DNA of 64,000 bases from assembly GCF_900102005.1 (NCBI RefSeq), contig NZ_LT627736.1, positions 1,426,001 through 1,490,000 of the forward strand. Direction: 5' to 3'. The notes beneath the pieces are model-generated. The model saw nothing but the letters and a program-made list of their open reading frames with translations. It was not told the origin of the DNA and made no database searches. The DNA is from Microbacterium sp. LKL04. Its GTDB lineage: Bacteria; Actinomycetota; Actinomycetes; Actinomycetales; Microbacteriaceae. Shown here piece by piece: positions 15,451-22,920 of this stretch. Position numbers and translations under genes: made by a program. Numbering within the stretch: position 1 is the first letter of the stretch; each line of letters opens with the position of its first letter.

Positions 15451-15975
15451 ATGACGAACGCAACCTACGCGGTGCACCCGACACCGATCGGCGAGGCCCT
15501 CCTGGTGACGACCGAGGCGGGCCTCGCCGCGCTGTCGGTTCTCGACGGCCCCGCGTATGCCGAGGTGGCGCGGCTCAGCATGCTGCTGCACGCCGTTCCC
15601 ATCGAGGACGAGGGCCCGTCCGCCGCTGTGGCAGCGGAACTGGACGAGTACTTCGCGGGTGAGCGTCGGGAGTTCACCGTTCCGTTGGACTGGGGACTGA
15701 CGGCGGGCTTCACCCGACGGGCTCTCGAGGCGATCGTCGACGTGCCGTACGGCCAGACGGCGTCGTACGCCGAGGTGGCGATCGCGGCCGGCGCGCCGCG
15801 GGCGCATCGCGCGGTGGGGACCGCGTGCGCTCGCACTCCCTGGTCGATCGTGCTGCCGGCCCACCGAGTGATCCGCAGCGACGGGTCCATCGGCGAGTAC
15901 GGCGGCCGGCCGGAACACAAGCGATTCCTCCTCGATCTCGAGGAGTCGGTCGCCGGTTCGACGGGCCGCGCATGA
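15451..15975 (+). CDS. O6-alkylguanine-DNA alkyltransferase homologue lacking the acceptor cysteine (PAHR type)
   Basis: The 174-aa protein is collinear with Ogt/Ada-C: an N-terminal domain (1-75), then 'YGQTASYAEVA' with the base-flipping Tyr106, 'RAVGTACARTP' with the arginine finger at Arg120, and the active-site loop at 134-141. That loop reads V-L-P-A-H-R-V-I; the universal PCHRV nucleophile Cys is Ala137 (codon GCC at 15859-15861). It therefore cannot accept an alkyl group. Alkyltransferase-like (ATL) proteins, which bind O6-alkylguanine and hand it to nucleotide excision repair, have Trp or Ala at this place. Unlike most ATLs it keeps the N-terminal domain. It stands alone, between the helicase-like gene and a strong terminator. 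Confidence 0.9.
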   Translation: MTNATYAVHPTPIGEALLVTTEAGLAALSVLDGPAYAEVARLSMLLHAVPIEDEGPSAAVAAELDEYFAGERREFTVPLDWGLTAGFTRRALEAIVDVPYGQTASYAEVAIAAGAPRAHRAVGTACARTPWSIVLPAHRVIRSDGSIGEYGGRPEHKRFLLDLEESVAGSTGRA

Positions 15976-15977
15976 CG

Positions 15978-16016
15978 GAGGCGGGCAGGGACGTGTAGGC
16001 CGTCCCTGCCCGCCTC
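15978..16016. terminator. Strong bidirectional terminator hairpin
   Basis: GAGGCGGGCAGGGACG (15978-15993) and CGTCCCTGCCCGCCTC (16001-16016) form a perfect 16-pair stem around the loop TGTAGGC. It lies between the convergent alkyltransferase homologue and acetate permease genes, two bases after the former's stop and 18 bases from the latter's. There is no long T-run on either side, but the stem alone is very stable. Confidence 0.85.
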
Positions 16017-16034
16017 GTCGCGGCATCCGCCCTC

Positions 16035-17654
16035 TTAGTGGTCGACCGCCTTCTCGGCGCCGTACCCCGTGAGGGAGCGGACCTCCATCTCCGCGGCCTT
16101 CTTCGCGTCCTCCGCCTTGCGCGAGGTCACGGACCCCAACCAGCCGAGGAAGAAGCCCACCGGGATCGAGATGATGCCCGGGTTGTTGAGCGGCCAGATC
16201 GCCGTGCCGACGTTCTTGAAGACGCTCGTCTCCGTGCCCCAGAAGACCGGAGACAGCACGATCAGGACGATCGCGGTCGCGAGACCGCCGTACATGCTCC
16301 ACACCGCACCGCGGGTCGTGAACTTCCGCCAGAAGAGCGAGTAGAGAATCGTCGGCAGGTTCGCGGATGCTGCGACGGCGAAGGCCAGCGCGACGAGGAA
16401 CGCCACGTTCTGCCCCTGCACGCCGATGCCGCCGAGGATCGCGAGAACACCGATCACGATCACCGTGCGACGGGCGACCTTGACCTCGCCGTCCGGCGGG
16501 ACGTTGCCCTTCTTCACGACGTTCGCGTAGATGTCGTGGGCGAAGGACGCCGCCGCCGTGATCGTCAGCCCCGCGACCACCGCGAGGATCGTCGCGAAGG
16601 CGACCGCCGAGATGAAGCCGAGTAGGACCGGCCCTCCGAGAGCCGCCGCCAGCAGCGGGGCGGCGGAGTTCACGCCACCGGGAGCCGCCTTGATCGTCTC
16701 CGACCCGACGATCGCGCCCGCGCCGTAGCCGAGGACGAGGGTCAGCAGGTAGAAGAGACCGATCAGCCAGATCGCCCAGACGACCGAGCGACGTGCTTCC
16801 TTCGCCGTCGGGACCGTGTAGAAGCGCATCAGCACGTGCGGCAGGCCCGCCGTTCCGAGGACCAGCGCGATCGCGAGGGAGATGAAGTCCCACGGGTTGG
16901 CGCCGTACTGGAGGCCCGGACCGAGGATCGCCTCCTGCGGGTCGGTCGTCGACTTCTGGACCGCGGCCTCGAGCAGGGAGTCGAGGCTGAAGCCGTTGAT
17001 CGCGAGCACCCAGATCGTCATGACGATGGCCCCGCCGATGAGCAGGAACGCCTTGACGATCTGCACCCACGTCGTGCCCTTCATGCCGCCGATCAGCACG
17101 TAGACGATCATCAGCACGCCGACGACGGCGACGACGATCGACTGTCCGATCTGCTCGGTGATGCCGAGCAGCAGCGAGACGAGCCCGCCCGCGCCGGCCA
17201 TCTGCGCGAGCAGGTAGAAGAAGCAGACCGCGAGGGTCGTGATCGCCGCGGCCAAGCGCACCGGGCGCTGCTTCAGGCGGAACGAGAGCACGTCGGCCAT
17301 CGTGAACTTGCCCGTGTTGCGCATGAGCTCGGCGACCAGCAGCAGCGCGACCAACCACGCGACGAGGAAGCCGATCGAATACAGGAAGCCGTCGTAGCCG
17401 TTGATCGCGATGGCGCCGACGATGCCGAGGAAGGATGCCGCCGACAGGTAGTCGCCGGCGATGGCGAAGCCGTTCTGCGGGCCGGTGAACGAGCGACCGG
17501 CCGCGTAGTAGTCGGCGGCGGTCTTGTTGTTGCGGCTCGCCCGGATGACGATGAACAGCGTCACCGCGACGAAGGCGCCGAAGATCGAGATGTTGAGGAC
17601 GGGGTTGTTCTCGGCTGCGGCCGCGGGCGCAGCGGCGAGCAGGATCGGACTCAT
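16035..17654 (-). CDS. actP: Sodium:solute symporter, cation/acetate permease type
   Basis: The 539-aa protein has the SSS-family pattern of about 13 membrane helices, including 'DYYAAGRSFTGPQNGFAIAGDYLSAASFLG' (the ActP/MctC landmark near the N-terminus) and 'VLSFRLKQRPVRLAAA', and 'LPHVLMRFYTVPTAKEARRSV' in the middle. ActP-type carriers take up acetate, propionate or pyruvate with a cation. Its start overlaps the stop of the DUF485 gene (ATGA), the standard yjcH-actP order. A GAF-LuxR regulator is divergent just upstream. The substrate within the short-chain monocarboxylates is not determined by sequence. Confidence 0.92.
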   Translation of the reverse strand: MSPILLAAAPAAAAENNPVLNISIFGAFVAVTLFIVIRASRNNKTAADYYAAGRSFTGPQNGFAIAGDYLSAASFLGIVGAIAINGYDGFLYSIGFLVAWLVALLLVAELMRNTGKFTMADVLSFRLKQRPVRLAAAITTLAVCFFYLLAQMAGAGGLVSLLLGITEQIGQSIVVAVVGVLMIVYVLIGGMKGTTWVQIVKAFLLIGGAIVMTIWVLAINGFSLDSLLEAAVQKSTTDPQEAILGPGLQYGANPWDFISLAIALVLGTAGLPHVLMRFYTVPTAKEARRSVVWAIWLIGLFYLLTLVLGYGAGAIVGSETIKAAPGGVNSAAPLLAAALGGPVLLGFISAVAFATILAVVAGLTITAAASFAHDIYANVVKKGNVPPDGEVKVARRTVIVIGVLAILGGIGVQGQNVAFLVALAFAVAASANLPTILYSLFWRKFTTRGAVWSMYGGLATAIVLIVLSPVFWGTETSVFKNVGTAIWPLNNPGIISIPVGFFLGWLGSVTSRKAEDAKKAAEMEVRSLTGYGAEKAVDH

Positions 17655-18001
17655 CGGGCTTCCTGCCTCTCGAGGTCGGCGCGGATCTCGGACGAGATCG
17701 GGTCGAGCGTGCGGTTCGCGAAGGCGACGTAGCCCATCGTGATCGCGAACGTCGTGACGAACTGGCCGAGGCCGAGCAGCAGGCCGATGGTGATGTGACC
17801 GAAGACCTCCTGCGCCATGAAGTCGGGCGCGAAGGAGGAGAGCAGGACGTAGACGAAGTACCAGACGAGGAAGAGCAGAGCGAGCGGGAAGACGACGCTG
17901 CGATGCTTCTTCTTCAGTTCGACGAAGCGCGGCGATTCTTCGACCGCGACATAGTCGATGGCACTCCCTTCCACGCCTCCGTGCGGGGACTGGGACGACA
18001 T
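17651..18001 (-). CDS. DUF485 membrane protein accompanying ActP (YjcH-like)
   Basis: The 116-aa protein has the DUF485 core 'RFVELKKKHRSVVFPLALLFLVWYFVYVLL' followed by two membrane helices and the tail 'FANRTLDPISSEIRADLE'. This family almost always precedes actP and is thought to assist the permease. The ATG at 18001 is chosen because a perfect AAGGAGG lies seven bases upstream; a start six codons earlier would put that site inside the coding region. Its stop overlaps the actP start. Confidence 0.92.
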   Translation of the reverse strand: MSSQSPHGGVEGSAIDYVAVEESPRFVELKKKHRSVVFPLALLFLVWYFVYVLLSSFAPDFMAQEVFGHITIGLLLGLGQFVTTFAITMGYVAFANRTLDPISSEIRADLERQEAR

Positions 18002-18021
18002 GTGGCCTCCTTGCCTCATGG

Positions 18022-18043
18022 GGTGAGCGACGGTGCTCTCACC
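18022..18043. promoter_or_regulatory. Inverted repeat between DUF485-actP and the GAF-LuxR regulator
   Basis: GGTGAG-N10-CTCACC is a perfect six-base dyad 21 bp upstream of the DUF485 start and within the 125-bp divergent intergenic region. It is well placed to be a binding site for the adjacent LuxR-type regulator, or part of the transcript leader. The assignment is by symmetry and position only. Confidence 0.4.
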
Positions 18044-18126
18044 GGCGGTTCCTGGGAATCAGCCGCGTGGTAGGTTCGACCGTACGAAGGCGGCAGAGGT
18101 GCCGTCACCCCCGGAAGTAGGTACGC

Positions 18127-18975
18127 GTGGGATCGTCGGCAGAGAGCGACGCGGACACGCGGCTCGTCTCCCGAGCCGTGTCCGACCTGGCCCGTCAGAC
18201 CCGCTTTCCCGTCGTCTTCGGCGGCCTCGAACGAGGCGGCCGCGTTCATGTGACCGCGATCGCCGGAACCCGGACCCGCAGCATCGAGGGACTCGTCGTC
18301 GAAGCCGGTCGCGGGCTCGGCGGAGCCGCGATGCTCGAAAAGCGCCCGCGCCTGGCGCTCGACTACCGCACGGCCCGCACCATCACCCACGACTACGACC
18401 GAGCCATTCTCGGCGAAGGCATCTCAACGCTGCTGGCGGTTCCCGTCGTCGTGACGGGGCGTCCCCGCGGCATCGTCTACTGCGGGTCCTGGACCCCCGG
18501 CCCCGTCGGCGACCTCGTCAGCCGACCCGCCTTCAAAGCCGCCGACATGCTCGCGACCGAGTTGCGCGTCCGCGAAGAGGTCGACCGACGGGTCGCCGCG
18601 CTCCTTCCCAGCGAGCCCGCACTGCCCGCGGCCGCACAGGAGGATCTGCGCGAGAGCTACGCGGAGCTGCGGAGCATCGCGGCATCCGTCTCGGACCCCG
18701 CACTCCGCGACCGGATCGCCGCCGTCGAGAAGAGGCTGACGGGGATGAGCCGTCCGGCCGCCGGCGACGCGACGCTCGACGTCGCCCTCTCGCCGAGGGA
18801 GCTCGATGTCCTGGCGTGCTGCGCCCTCGGGGCGACGAATGCGGAGATCGCCGCCTCGCTGTCGCTGCGCGAGGGGACGGTCAAGTCGTACCTGCAGGCG
18901 GCGATGGCGAAGCTGGATGCCTCCACCCGCCACGCTGCCGTGGCGAAGGCGCGCCGTGCCGGCTTGCTGCCGTAG
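18127..18975 (+). CDS. GAF domain-containing LuxR-type transcriptional regulator
   Basis: The 282-aa protein has a GAF-like sensor domain over about residues 10-150 ('GRGLGGAAMLEKRPRLALDY' is a typical GAF segment), a linking helix, and a C-terminal LuxR helix-turn-helix at about 218-280 ('LSPRELDVLACCALGATNAEIAASLSLREGTVKSYL'). The GTG start at 18127 is used. It is divergent from DUF485-actP, and such regulators commonly sit beside acetate permease genes in actinobacteria, so it probably controls acetate/propionate uptake in response to a small metabolite. Lsr2 follows 28 bp later on the same strand. Confidence 0.88.
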   Translation: MGSSAESDADTRLVSRAVSDLARQTRFPVVFGGLERGGRVHVTAIAGTRTRSIEGLVVEAGRGLGGAAMLEKRPRLALDYRTARTITHDYDRAILGEGISTLLAVPVVVTGRPRGIVYCGSWTPGPVGDLVSRPAFKAADMLATELRVREEVDRRVAALLPSEPALPAAAQEDLRESYAELRSIAASVSDPALRDRIAAVEKRLTGMSRPAAGDATLDVALSPRELDVLACCALGATNAEIAASLSLREGTVKSYLQAAMAKLDASTRHAAVAKARRAGLLP

Positions 18976-19003
18976 CGGCGGCCTGCACCACTAGGCTCAG
19001 CGC

Positions 19004-19366
19004 ATGGCCCGCAAAATCGTGCACCAGCTCGTCGATGACCTGGATGGCACCGTCCTCGAGGTCGGCGACGGCGAGACCGTCCTCTTCTCCGTCGACGGCA
19101 CCGCTTATGAGATCGATCTCACTCACGACAACGCGAACGCGCTCCGCGATGCGCTGGCGCCGTACGTCGAGGCCGCCCGTCGCGTGTCGAACCGCGCGAG
19201 CTCGGGCCGCCCCGCGGCGTCCTCGGGCGGAAGCCGCACGCAGAAGCGCTCCGGCCAGCGCGATTACGCCCCGATCCGGGAGTGGGCCGCGAAGAACGGC
19301 TACCAGGTGTCGGAGCGCGGGCGCGTCCCCGCGCAGGTGCTCGACGCCTACGACGCCGCGCACTGA
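19004..19366 (+). CDS. lsr2: Nucleoid-associated protein Lsr2
   Basis: The 120-aa protein matches Lsr2 throughout: an N-terminal dimerisation domain ('[13 protein letters not shown]' through '[12 protein letters not shown]', residues 4-60), a Ser/Gly-rich linker and the C-terminal DNA-binding domain '[29 protein letters not shown]' with the AT-hook-like RGR. Lsr2 is the H-NS analogue of actinobacteria; it bridges DNA and silences AT-rich, often foreign, genes. It follows the GAF-LuxR gene by 28 bp; cotranscription is possible but not evident. Confidence 0.97.
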   Translation: MARKIVHQLVDDLDGTVLEVGDGETVLFSVDGTAYEIDLTHDNANALRDALAPYVEAARRVSNRASSGRPAASSGGSRTQKRSGQRDYAPIREWAAKNGYQVSERGRVPAQVLDAYDAAH

Positions 19367-19390
19367 CCCCCTGACGCTCCTCCCCCGGCG

Positions 19391-20050
19391 CTAGCCGAGG
19401 ACGAGCGTCACGGCGATGATGACCATGATGGCGGCGATGCCGCCGTCGAGGATCCGCCACGCACGTTCGGTGCGCAGGAGCGGCGCCAGGTACCGCGCGC
19501 CGTAGCCGAAGAGTACGAACCACAGGGTGCTCGCGGCGATCCCGCCGGCGAGGAAGAACCAGCGGGCGTCGCCGTGGGTCGCGGCGACGGACCCGAGCAC
19601 CACCGTCGTCTCCACGATGGCGTGCGGATTCAGCCAGGTGACGGCGAGGATCGTCAGAAGCGTGGCCGCCCGCGTCGCCGTGCGGGGACGGGCCAGCAGC
19701 GTGCCGGGGTGCGCGGCATCCGGCGTCTTCTCGTCCGCGGCCGCCTCCAGGCTCCCGCCGCCGCGCAGAGCCCGACGCGCACTCACGATCGCGAACCCGA
19801 CGATGAAGATCGCGCCAGCCCACCGCGCCGCGGTCTCGAGCCACGGGTGCGCCGTGACGACGGTGGCGATACCGGCGACACCGATCGTCTGCAGGATCGC
19901 GTCGCTGACGACGCAGACCAGGACGACGATGCCGACGTGCTCGCGTCGCAGTCCCTGCCGGAGGACGACCGCGTTCTGCGCCCCGATCGAGACGATGAGT
20001 CCGAGGCAGAGGCCGAGGCCGGAGAGGAGCGCGACGAGTTCAGGAGGCAC
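19391..20050 (-). CDS. lysE: LysE/ArgO family basic amino acid exporter
   Basis: The 219-aa inner-membrane protein has five to six helices and the ArgO/LysE landmarks 'LGLIVSIGAQNAVVLRQGLRREHV' at the N-terminus and 'TWLNPHAIVET' in the middle, distinguishing it from the RhtB branch. It exports L-lysine and/or L-arginine when they accumulate. A GTG at 20050 is used. It is divergent from a LysG/ArgP-type regulator 86 bp away with a LysR-type box between, the classical lysE-lysG arrangement of Corynebacterium. Confidence 0.93.
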   Translation of the reverse strand: MPPELVALLSGLGLCLGLIVSIGAQNAVVLRQGLRREHVGIVVLVCVVSDAILQTIGVAGIATVVTAHPWLETAARWAGAIFIVGFAIVSARRALRGGGSLEAAADEKTPDAAHPGTLLARPRTATRAATLLTILAVTWLNPHAIVETTVVLGSVAATHGDARWFFLAGGIAASTLWFVLFGYGARYLAPLLRTERAWRILDGGIAAIMVIIAVTLVLG

Positions 20051-20096
20051 ATCAGCGAACGTACGGAAGATGCGACATGCAGTACAGCGAATGATT

Positions 20097-20111
20097 CTTC
20101 ACGATATGAAG
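20097..20111. promoter_or_regulatory. LysR-type box between lysE and lysG/argP
   Basis: CTTCACGATATGAAG has five-base arms (CTTCA/TGAAG) around CGATA and contains the T-N11-A pattern of LysR-family operators. It lies in the 85-bp divergent region, 46 bp from the lysE start. It overlaps an in-frame ATG at 20106, which supports the regulator starting instead at the GTG at 20136. Confidence 0.6.
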
Positions 20112-20135
20112 GGGTGCTTCAGTAAACTCGGCTGC

Positions 20136-21017
20136 GTGGACATTCCGGTGGAGCACCTGCGGACCCTGGCCGCCGCCGTCGACGCCGGGACGCTAGACCG
20201 TGCAGCCGCACAGCTGGGCATCACGCCGAGCGCCGTCAGCCAGCGGATCCGCGTCATCGAGCAGCGCGTCGGACGAGTGGTCCTCCGCAGAACGAAACCC
20301 GTGACCGCGACGCCGGCCGGTGAACCGCTCGTCCGCCTGGCCCGTCAGCTCGATCTTCTCGAGCACGAGACCCGCAGTGCACTCGGCGACGATGGCGGGC
20401 CTGCGCACGTCCCTCTCGCAGTCAACGCGGATTCCCTCATCACCTGGTTCCTGCCTGCCCTGGCCGCCGTGACCGACATGCAGGACGTGACGTTCGAACT
20501 GCACCGCGAGGACCAGGAGCGGACCGCGCAGCTGCTCGCCGCGGGCACGGTGATGGCAGCGGTGACGTCGCAGCGCGAAGCCGTGCCGGGGTGCGTCTCC
20601 TCTCCTCTCGGCCGCATGCGGTACACGGCGGTGGCGACTCGGACGTTCGCCGACCGGTGGTTCCCGGACGGGGTGGACCGCGCCGGGCTCGAGGCGGCGC
20701 CGCGGGTCGATTTCGACCGGCACGACACCCTGCAGAGCTCCTTCGCGCGTCGGCACGGCGCACGGCGCGAGCCGCCCCGGCACATCATCAGCGCGTCCGC
20801 CGAGTTCGCGGAGGCGATCACCCTCGGACTCGGGTGGGGGATGCTCCTTCCGGGCCAGTTCGACTCAGGCGTCGCCGACGGGTCGCTGACGATCCTCACC
20901 GCGGACACCGTCGAGGTGCCGCTCTACTGGCAGAGGTGGAACCTCTCCTCCGGCCTGCTCGACACCGTGACGGACGCCGTCCGGCGCATCGCGGCGGCAT
21001 CCCCCGTCCTCGTGTAG
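20136..21017 (+). CDS. lysG: LysR-family regulator of the LysG/ArgP type
   Basis: The 293-aa protein has an N-terminal winged helix ('LRTLAAAVDAGTLDRAAAQLGITPSAVSQRIRVIEQRVGRVVLRR') characteristic of LysG/ArgP and a two-lobed periplasmic-binding-like effector domain. Regulators of this group sense intracellular lysine or arginine and activate the exporter gene. The GTG start at 20136 is preferred because the alternative ATG at 20106 lies in the predicted operator. Divergent placement with lysE makes the regulatory link very likely. No strong terminator is visible after it. Confidence 0.92.
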   Translation: MDIPVEHLRTLAAAVDAGTLDRAAAQLGITPSAVSQRIRVIEQRVGRVVLRRTKPVTATPAGEPLVRLARQLDLLEHETRSALGDDGGPAHVPLAVNADSLITWFLPALAAVTDMQDVTFELHREDQERTAQLLAAGTVMAAVTSQREAVPGCVSSPLGRMRYTAVATRTFADRWFPDGVDRAGLEAAPRVDFDRHDTLQSSFARRHGARREPPRHIISASAEFAEAITLGLGWGMLLPGQFDSGVADGSLTILTADTVEVPLYWQRWNLSSGLLDTVTDAVRRIAAASPVLV

Positions 21018-21122
21018 CCGCCCGACAGCACCTCGTCAATCCCCTCTGCCGAGGCCACCGCCCGGGCGATGGTGGTCACCTGGGATCAGTGTCGGCTGGG
21101 TGCGAGGGACGAGGTGCGGAAC

Positions 21123-21392
21123 ATGTATGTGGATTCAGAGACGCTGCGTGCGCTGCCGACCCGTCGCCCGGCGGATGCCTCGCCTCGGGCCTCCCGCATC
21201 CAGTGGGACCTGATCGCCGACGGTCGTTACGAGGTGCGGATCGGTGGCGAGGTCGCGGGTTTCATCGACGTCGTCGGGGCCGTGTACGTCGTCCTCACCG
21301 GCCCTCGCTACGATCGCGCCGAAGAGGTCGCTCAGACTCTCGTCTGGTCGACGGCGACCACTGCTCTCGATCAGCTCCGCGCGCGCGGCTGA
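21123..21392 (+). CDS. Small hypothetical protein
   Basis: The 89-aa product reads as a compact alpha/beta domain ('IQWDLIADGRYEVRIGGEVAGFIDVVGAVYVVLTGPRYDRAEEVAQTL'), with strands followed by a helix. I recognise no named family. The ATG at 21123 has GAGG about nine bases upstream; an earlier ATG would add 18 residues without a better ribosome site. Its TGA stop abuts the stop of the convergent coiled-coil gene, the two forming TGATCA. Confidence 0.65.
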   Translation: MYVDSETLRALPTRRPADASPRASRIQWDLIADGRYEVRIGGEVAGFIDVVGAVYVVLTGPRYDRAEEVAQTLVWSTATTALDQLRARG

Positions 21393-22235
21393 TCACGTCG
21401 CCGCCCGGTCGGCGACCTTCCTCGCCCGACGCGCAGCGTCACGGGCTGCGGCACGCGTCTCGGTGAGCTGCTCCGCTTCCGCCCGAGCGGCGTCGAGATC
21501 GTTCGAGGTGCGCGCACGTTCGCGCTCCAGCTCGGCGAGACGTTCCTCGAGTTCCGAGATCCGGGCGTGTGCCACCCGGACGCGTTCCTCCGCCCGAGCG
21601 AGATCCTTCTCCGCGCTCTCGGCGTGACGACGTGCCTCCGCGGCTGCTCGCTCCGCCTCGCGCGCCGCCCGCCGTTCGGCGAGTTCGTCTCCACGGTCGG
21701 GTGCGGCGGAGCCGGCGTCGAACGGACCCGACACCGCGTCCGTCAGGTCGGGCGCGTCCATGCCAGTCGCCTCGATGGGACGCAGCAGCCGCGCGCTCGC
21801 GACGGCAGCGGCGGCATCCGGATCCCGCAACGCGGCGTCGAGGGTCTGCTCGACCGACGCACGGACGGACGCGCCGACGTCCGTACCGCGGTCCTCGGCG
21901 AGAGCGACGGCACGGTCGACGAGGTCTCGGAGGATGCCGCGCCGCCGGGTCGCGAGCTCGGCGAGCGCGCGCCCGTCCGCGGCATCCACCGCTTCGCGGA
22001 AGGAGTCGGCCAGGTCGGCGGCCGGCGCGAGCGCCTGCGGGTCGCCCGCCGCGAGGAGGTTCACCACCCAAGCGGCGAGCACGGGCTTGCGGAGCCGGCC
22101 GATGGCGGCGGCGAGCTCCCGATCGCCCGCCTCCTCCGCAGCGGCTTTGCGGAGGGCGACGAAATGACCGGCCGGGGCGACACTGAGCCGCGCGGCGACC
22201 TCGATCAGCCGCGTGTCGTGATCCGGAGCGGTCAT
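21393..22235 (-). CDS. Hypothetical protein with C-terminal coiled coil
   Basis: The 280-aa protein has an N-terminal helical domain ('VALRKAAAEEAGDRELAAAIGRLRKPVLAAWVVNLLA', about residues 25-65) of a kind seen in many uncharacterised actinobacterial proteins, then an Ala-rich helical region, and a long coiled coil from about residue 180 to the end, rich in Glu, Arg and Ala. No catalytic motif or membrane segment is present. The ATG at 22235 is preceded by GAGAGGATGAGC. It converges with the 89-aa gene with zero intergenic bases. Confidence 0.75.
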   Translation of the reverse strand: MTAPDHDTRLIEVAARLSVAPAGHFVALRKAAAEEAGDRELAAAIGRLRKPVLAAWVVNLLAAGDPQALAPAADLADSFREAVDAADGRALAELATRRRGILRDLVDRAVALAEDRGTDVGASVRASVEQTLDAALRDPDAAAAVASARLLRPIEATGMDAPDLTDAVSGPFDAGSAAPDRGDELAERRAAREAERAAAEARRHAESAEKDLARAEERVRVAHARISELEERLAELERERARTSNDLDAARAEAEQLTETRAAARDAARRARKVADRAAT

Positions 22236-22340
22236 CTGCTCATCCTCTCTCACGCCCGTCGCCTCGGAGCGGCAGGATTCCTCCGACCTTCGGCATCCGT
22301 TCGATCCTGCCCACGGTGCCGGCGCTCGTATCGTCGAAGG

Positions 22341-22523
22341 ATGCTCGAGATGCGACCCGCCTGCGAATCGTGCGACCGAGCCCTGCCCGCGGGCGGCGAG
22401 GCTTTCATCTGCTCGTACGAGTGCACGTGGTGCGCGTCATGCGTCGCCGGGTTCGCAGATGCCGCCTGCCCGAACTGCGGCGGCGACCTCCAGCGCCGGC
22501 CGACTCGATCGATGCGCGCCTGA
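22341..22523 (+). CDS. DUF1272 zinc-ribbon-like small protein
   Basis: The 60-aa protein is a near-complete DUF1272 domain: 'RPACESCDRALPAG', 'FICSYECTWCASCV' and 'CPNCGGDLQRRP' give four cysteine pairs in a double zinc-knuckle pattern. Members are widespread in bacteria and probably bind metal, but their role is unknown. It stands alone on the plus strand, and its TGA abuts the stop of the convergent membrane-protein gene (TGATCA again). Confidence 0.9.
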   Translation: MLEMRPACESCDRALPAGGEAFICSYECTWCASCVAGFADAACPNCGGDLQRRPTRSMRA

Positions 22524-22913
22524 TCATCTCGCCCAGAACGCAGCGGCCCCGAGCGCGACGGCGCAGACGACGAGGGGGATGACAGCGCCGGCGCGACGCC
22601 GTATCGCGCCTACGGCCGCCAGGCCCACCGAAACCGCACTCACGACCAGGAAGCCGATCGTCCTGTCCCACCCCGTCTGCGTCACGACGGTGCCGTCACC
22701 CGACTCCGCCGCCCAGGTGCACCGGCGTCCCACGGGCCACGCCGTCGCCTCCGCGGAGAGGAGCGCCACTTCGGATACCGAGACACCCGGCGGGTGGTCG
22801 TCTTTCCAGCATCGCCCCTCAGCGCTCTCGCGCGTGTCGAGGAAGAGGCCTGCGACGAGCACGAGTCCGGCCAGCACGGAGAGGACGAGCATCACCCCCG
22901 TGGCCGCGCGCAC
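22524..22913 (-). CDS. Small membrane protein, unknown function
   Basis: The 129-aa protein starts with a membrane helix ('VMLVLSVLAGLVLVAGLFL'), has an extracytoplasmic stretch containing two cysteines ('GRCWKDD' and 'GRRCTW') that could form a disulfide, and two more C-terminal helices. A GTG start at 22913 is used. It lies seven bases after the ParA-like gene on the same strand and could be cotranscribed with it. No family recognised. Confidence 0.65.
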   Translation of the reverse strand: MRAATGVMLVLSVLAGLVLVAGLFLDTRESAEGRCWKDDHPPGVSVSEVALLSAEATAWPVGRRCTWAAESGDGTVVTQTGWDRTIGFLVVSAVSVGLAAVGAIRRRAGAVIPLVVCAVALGAAAFWAR

Positions 22914-22920
22914 GCGGAAC

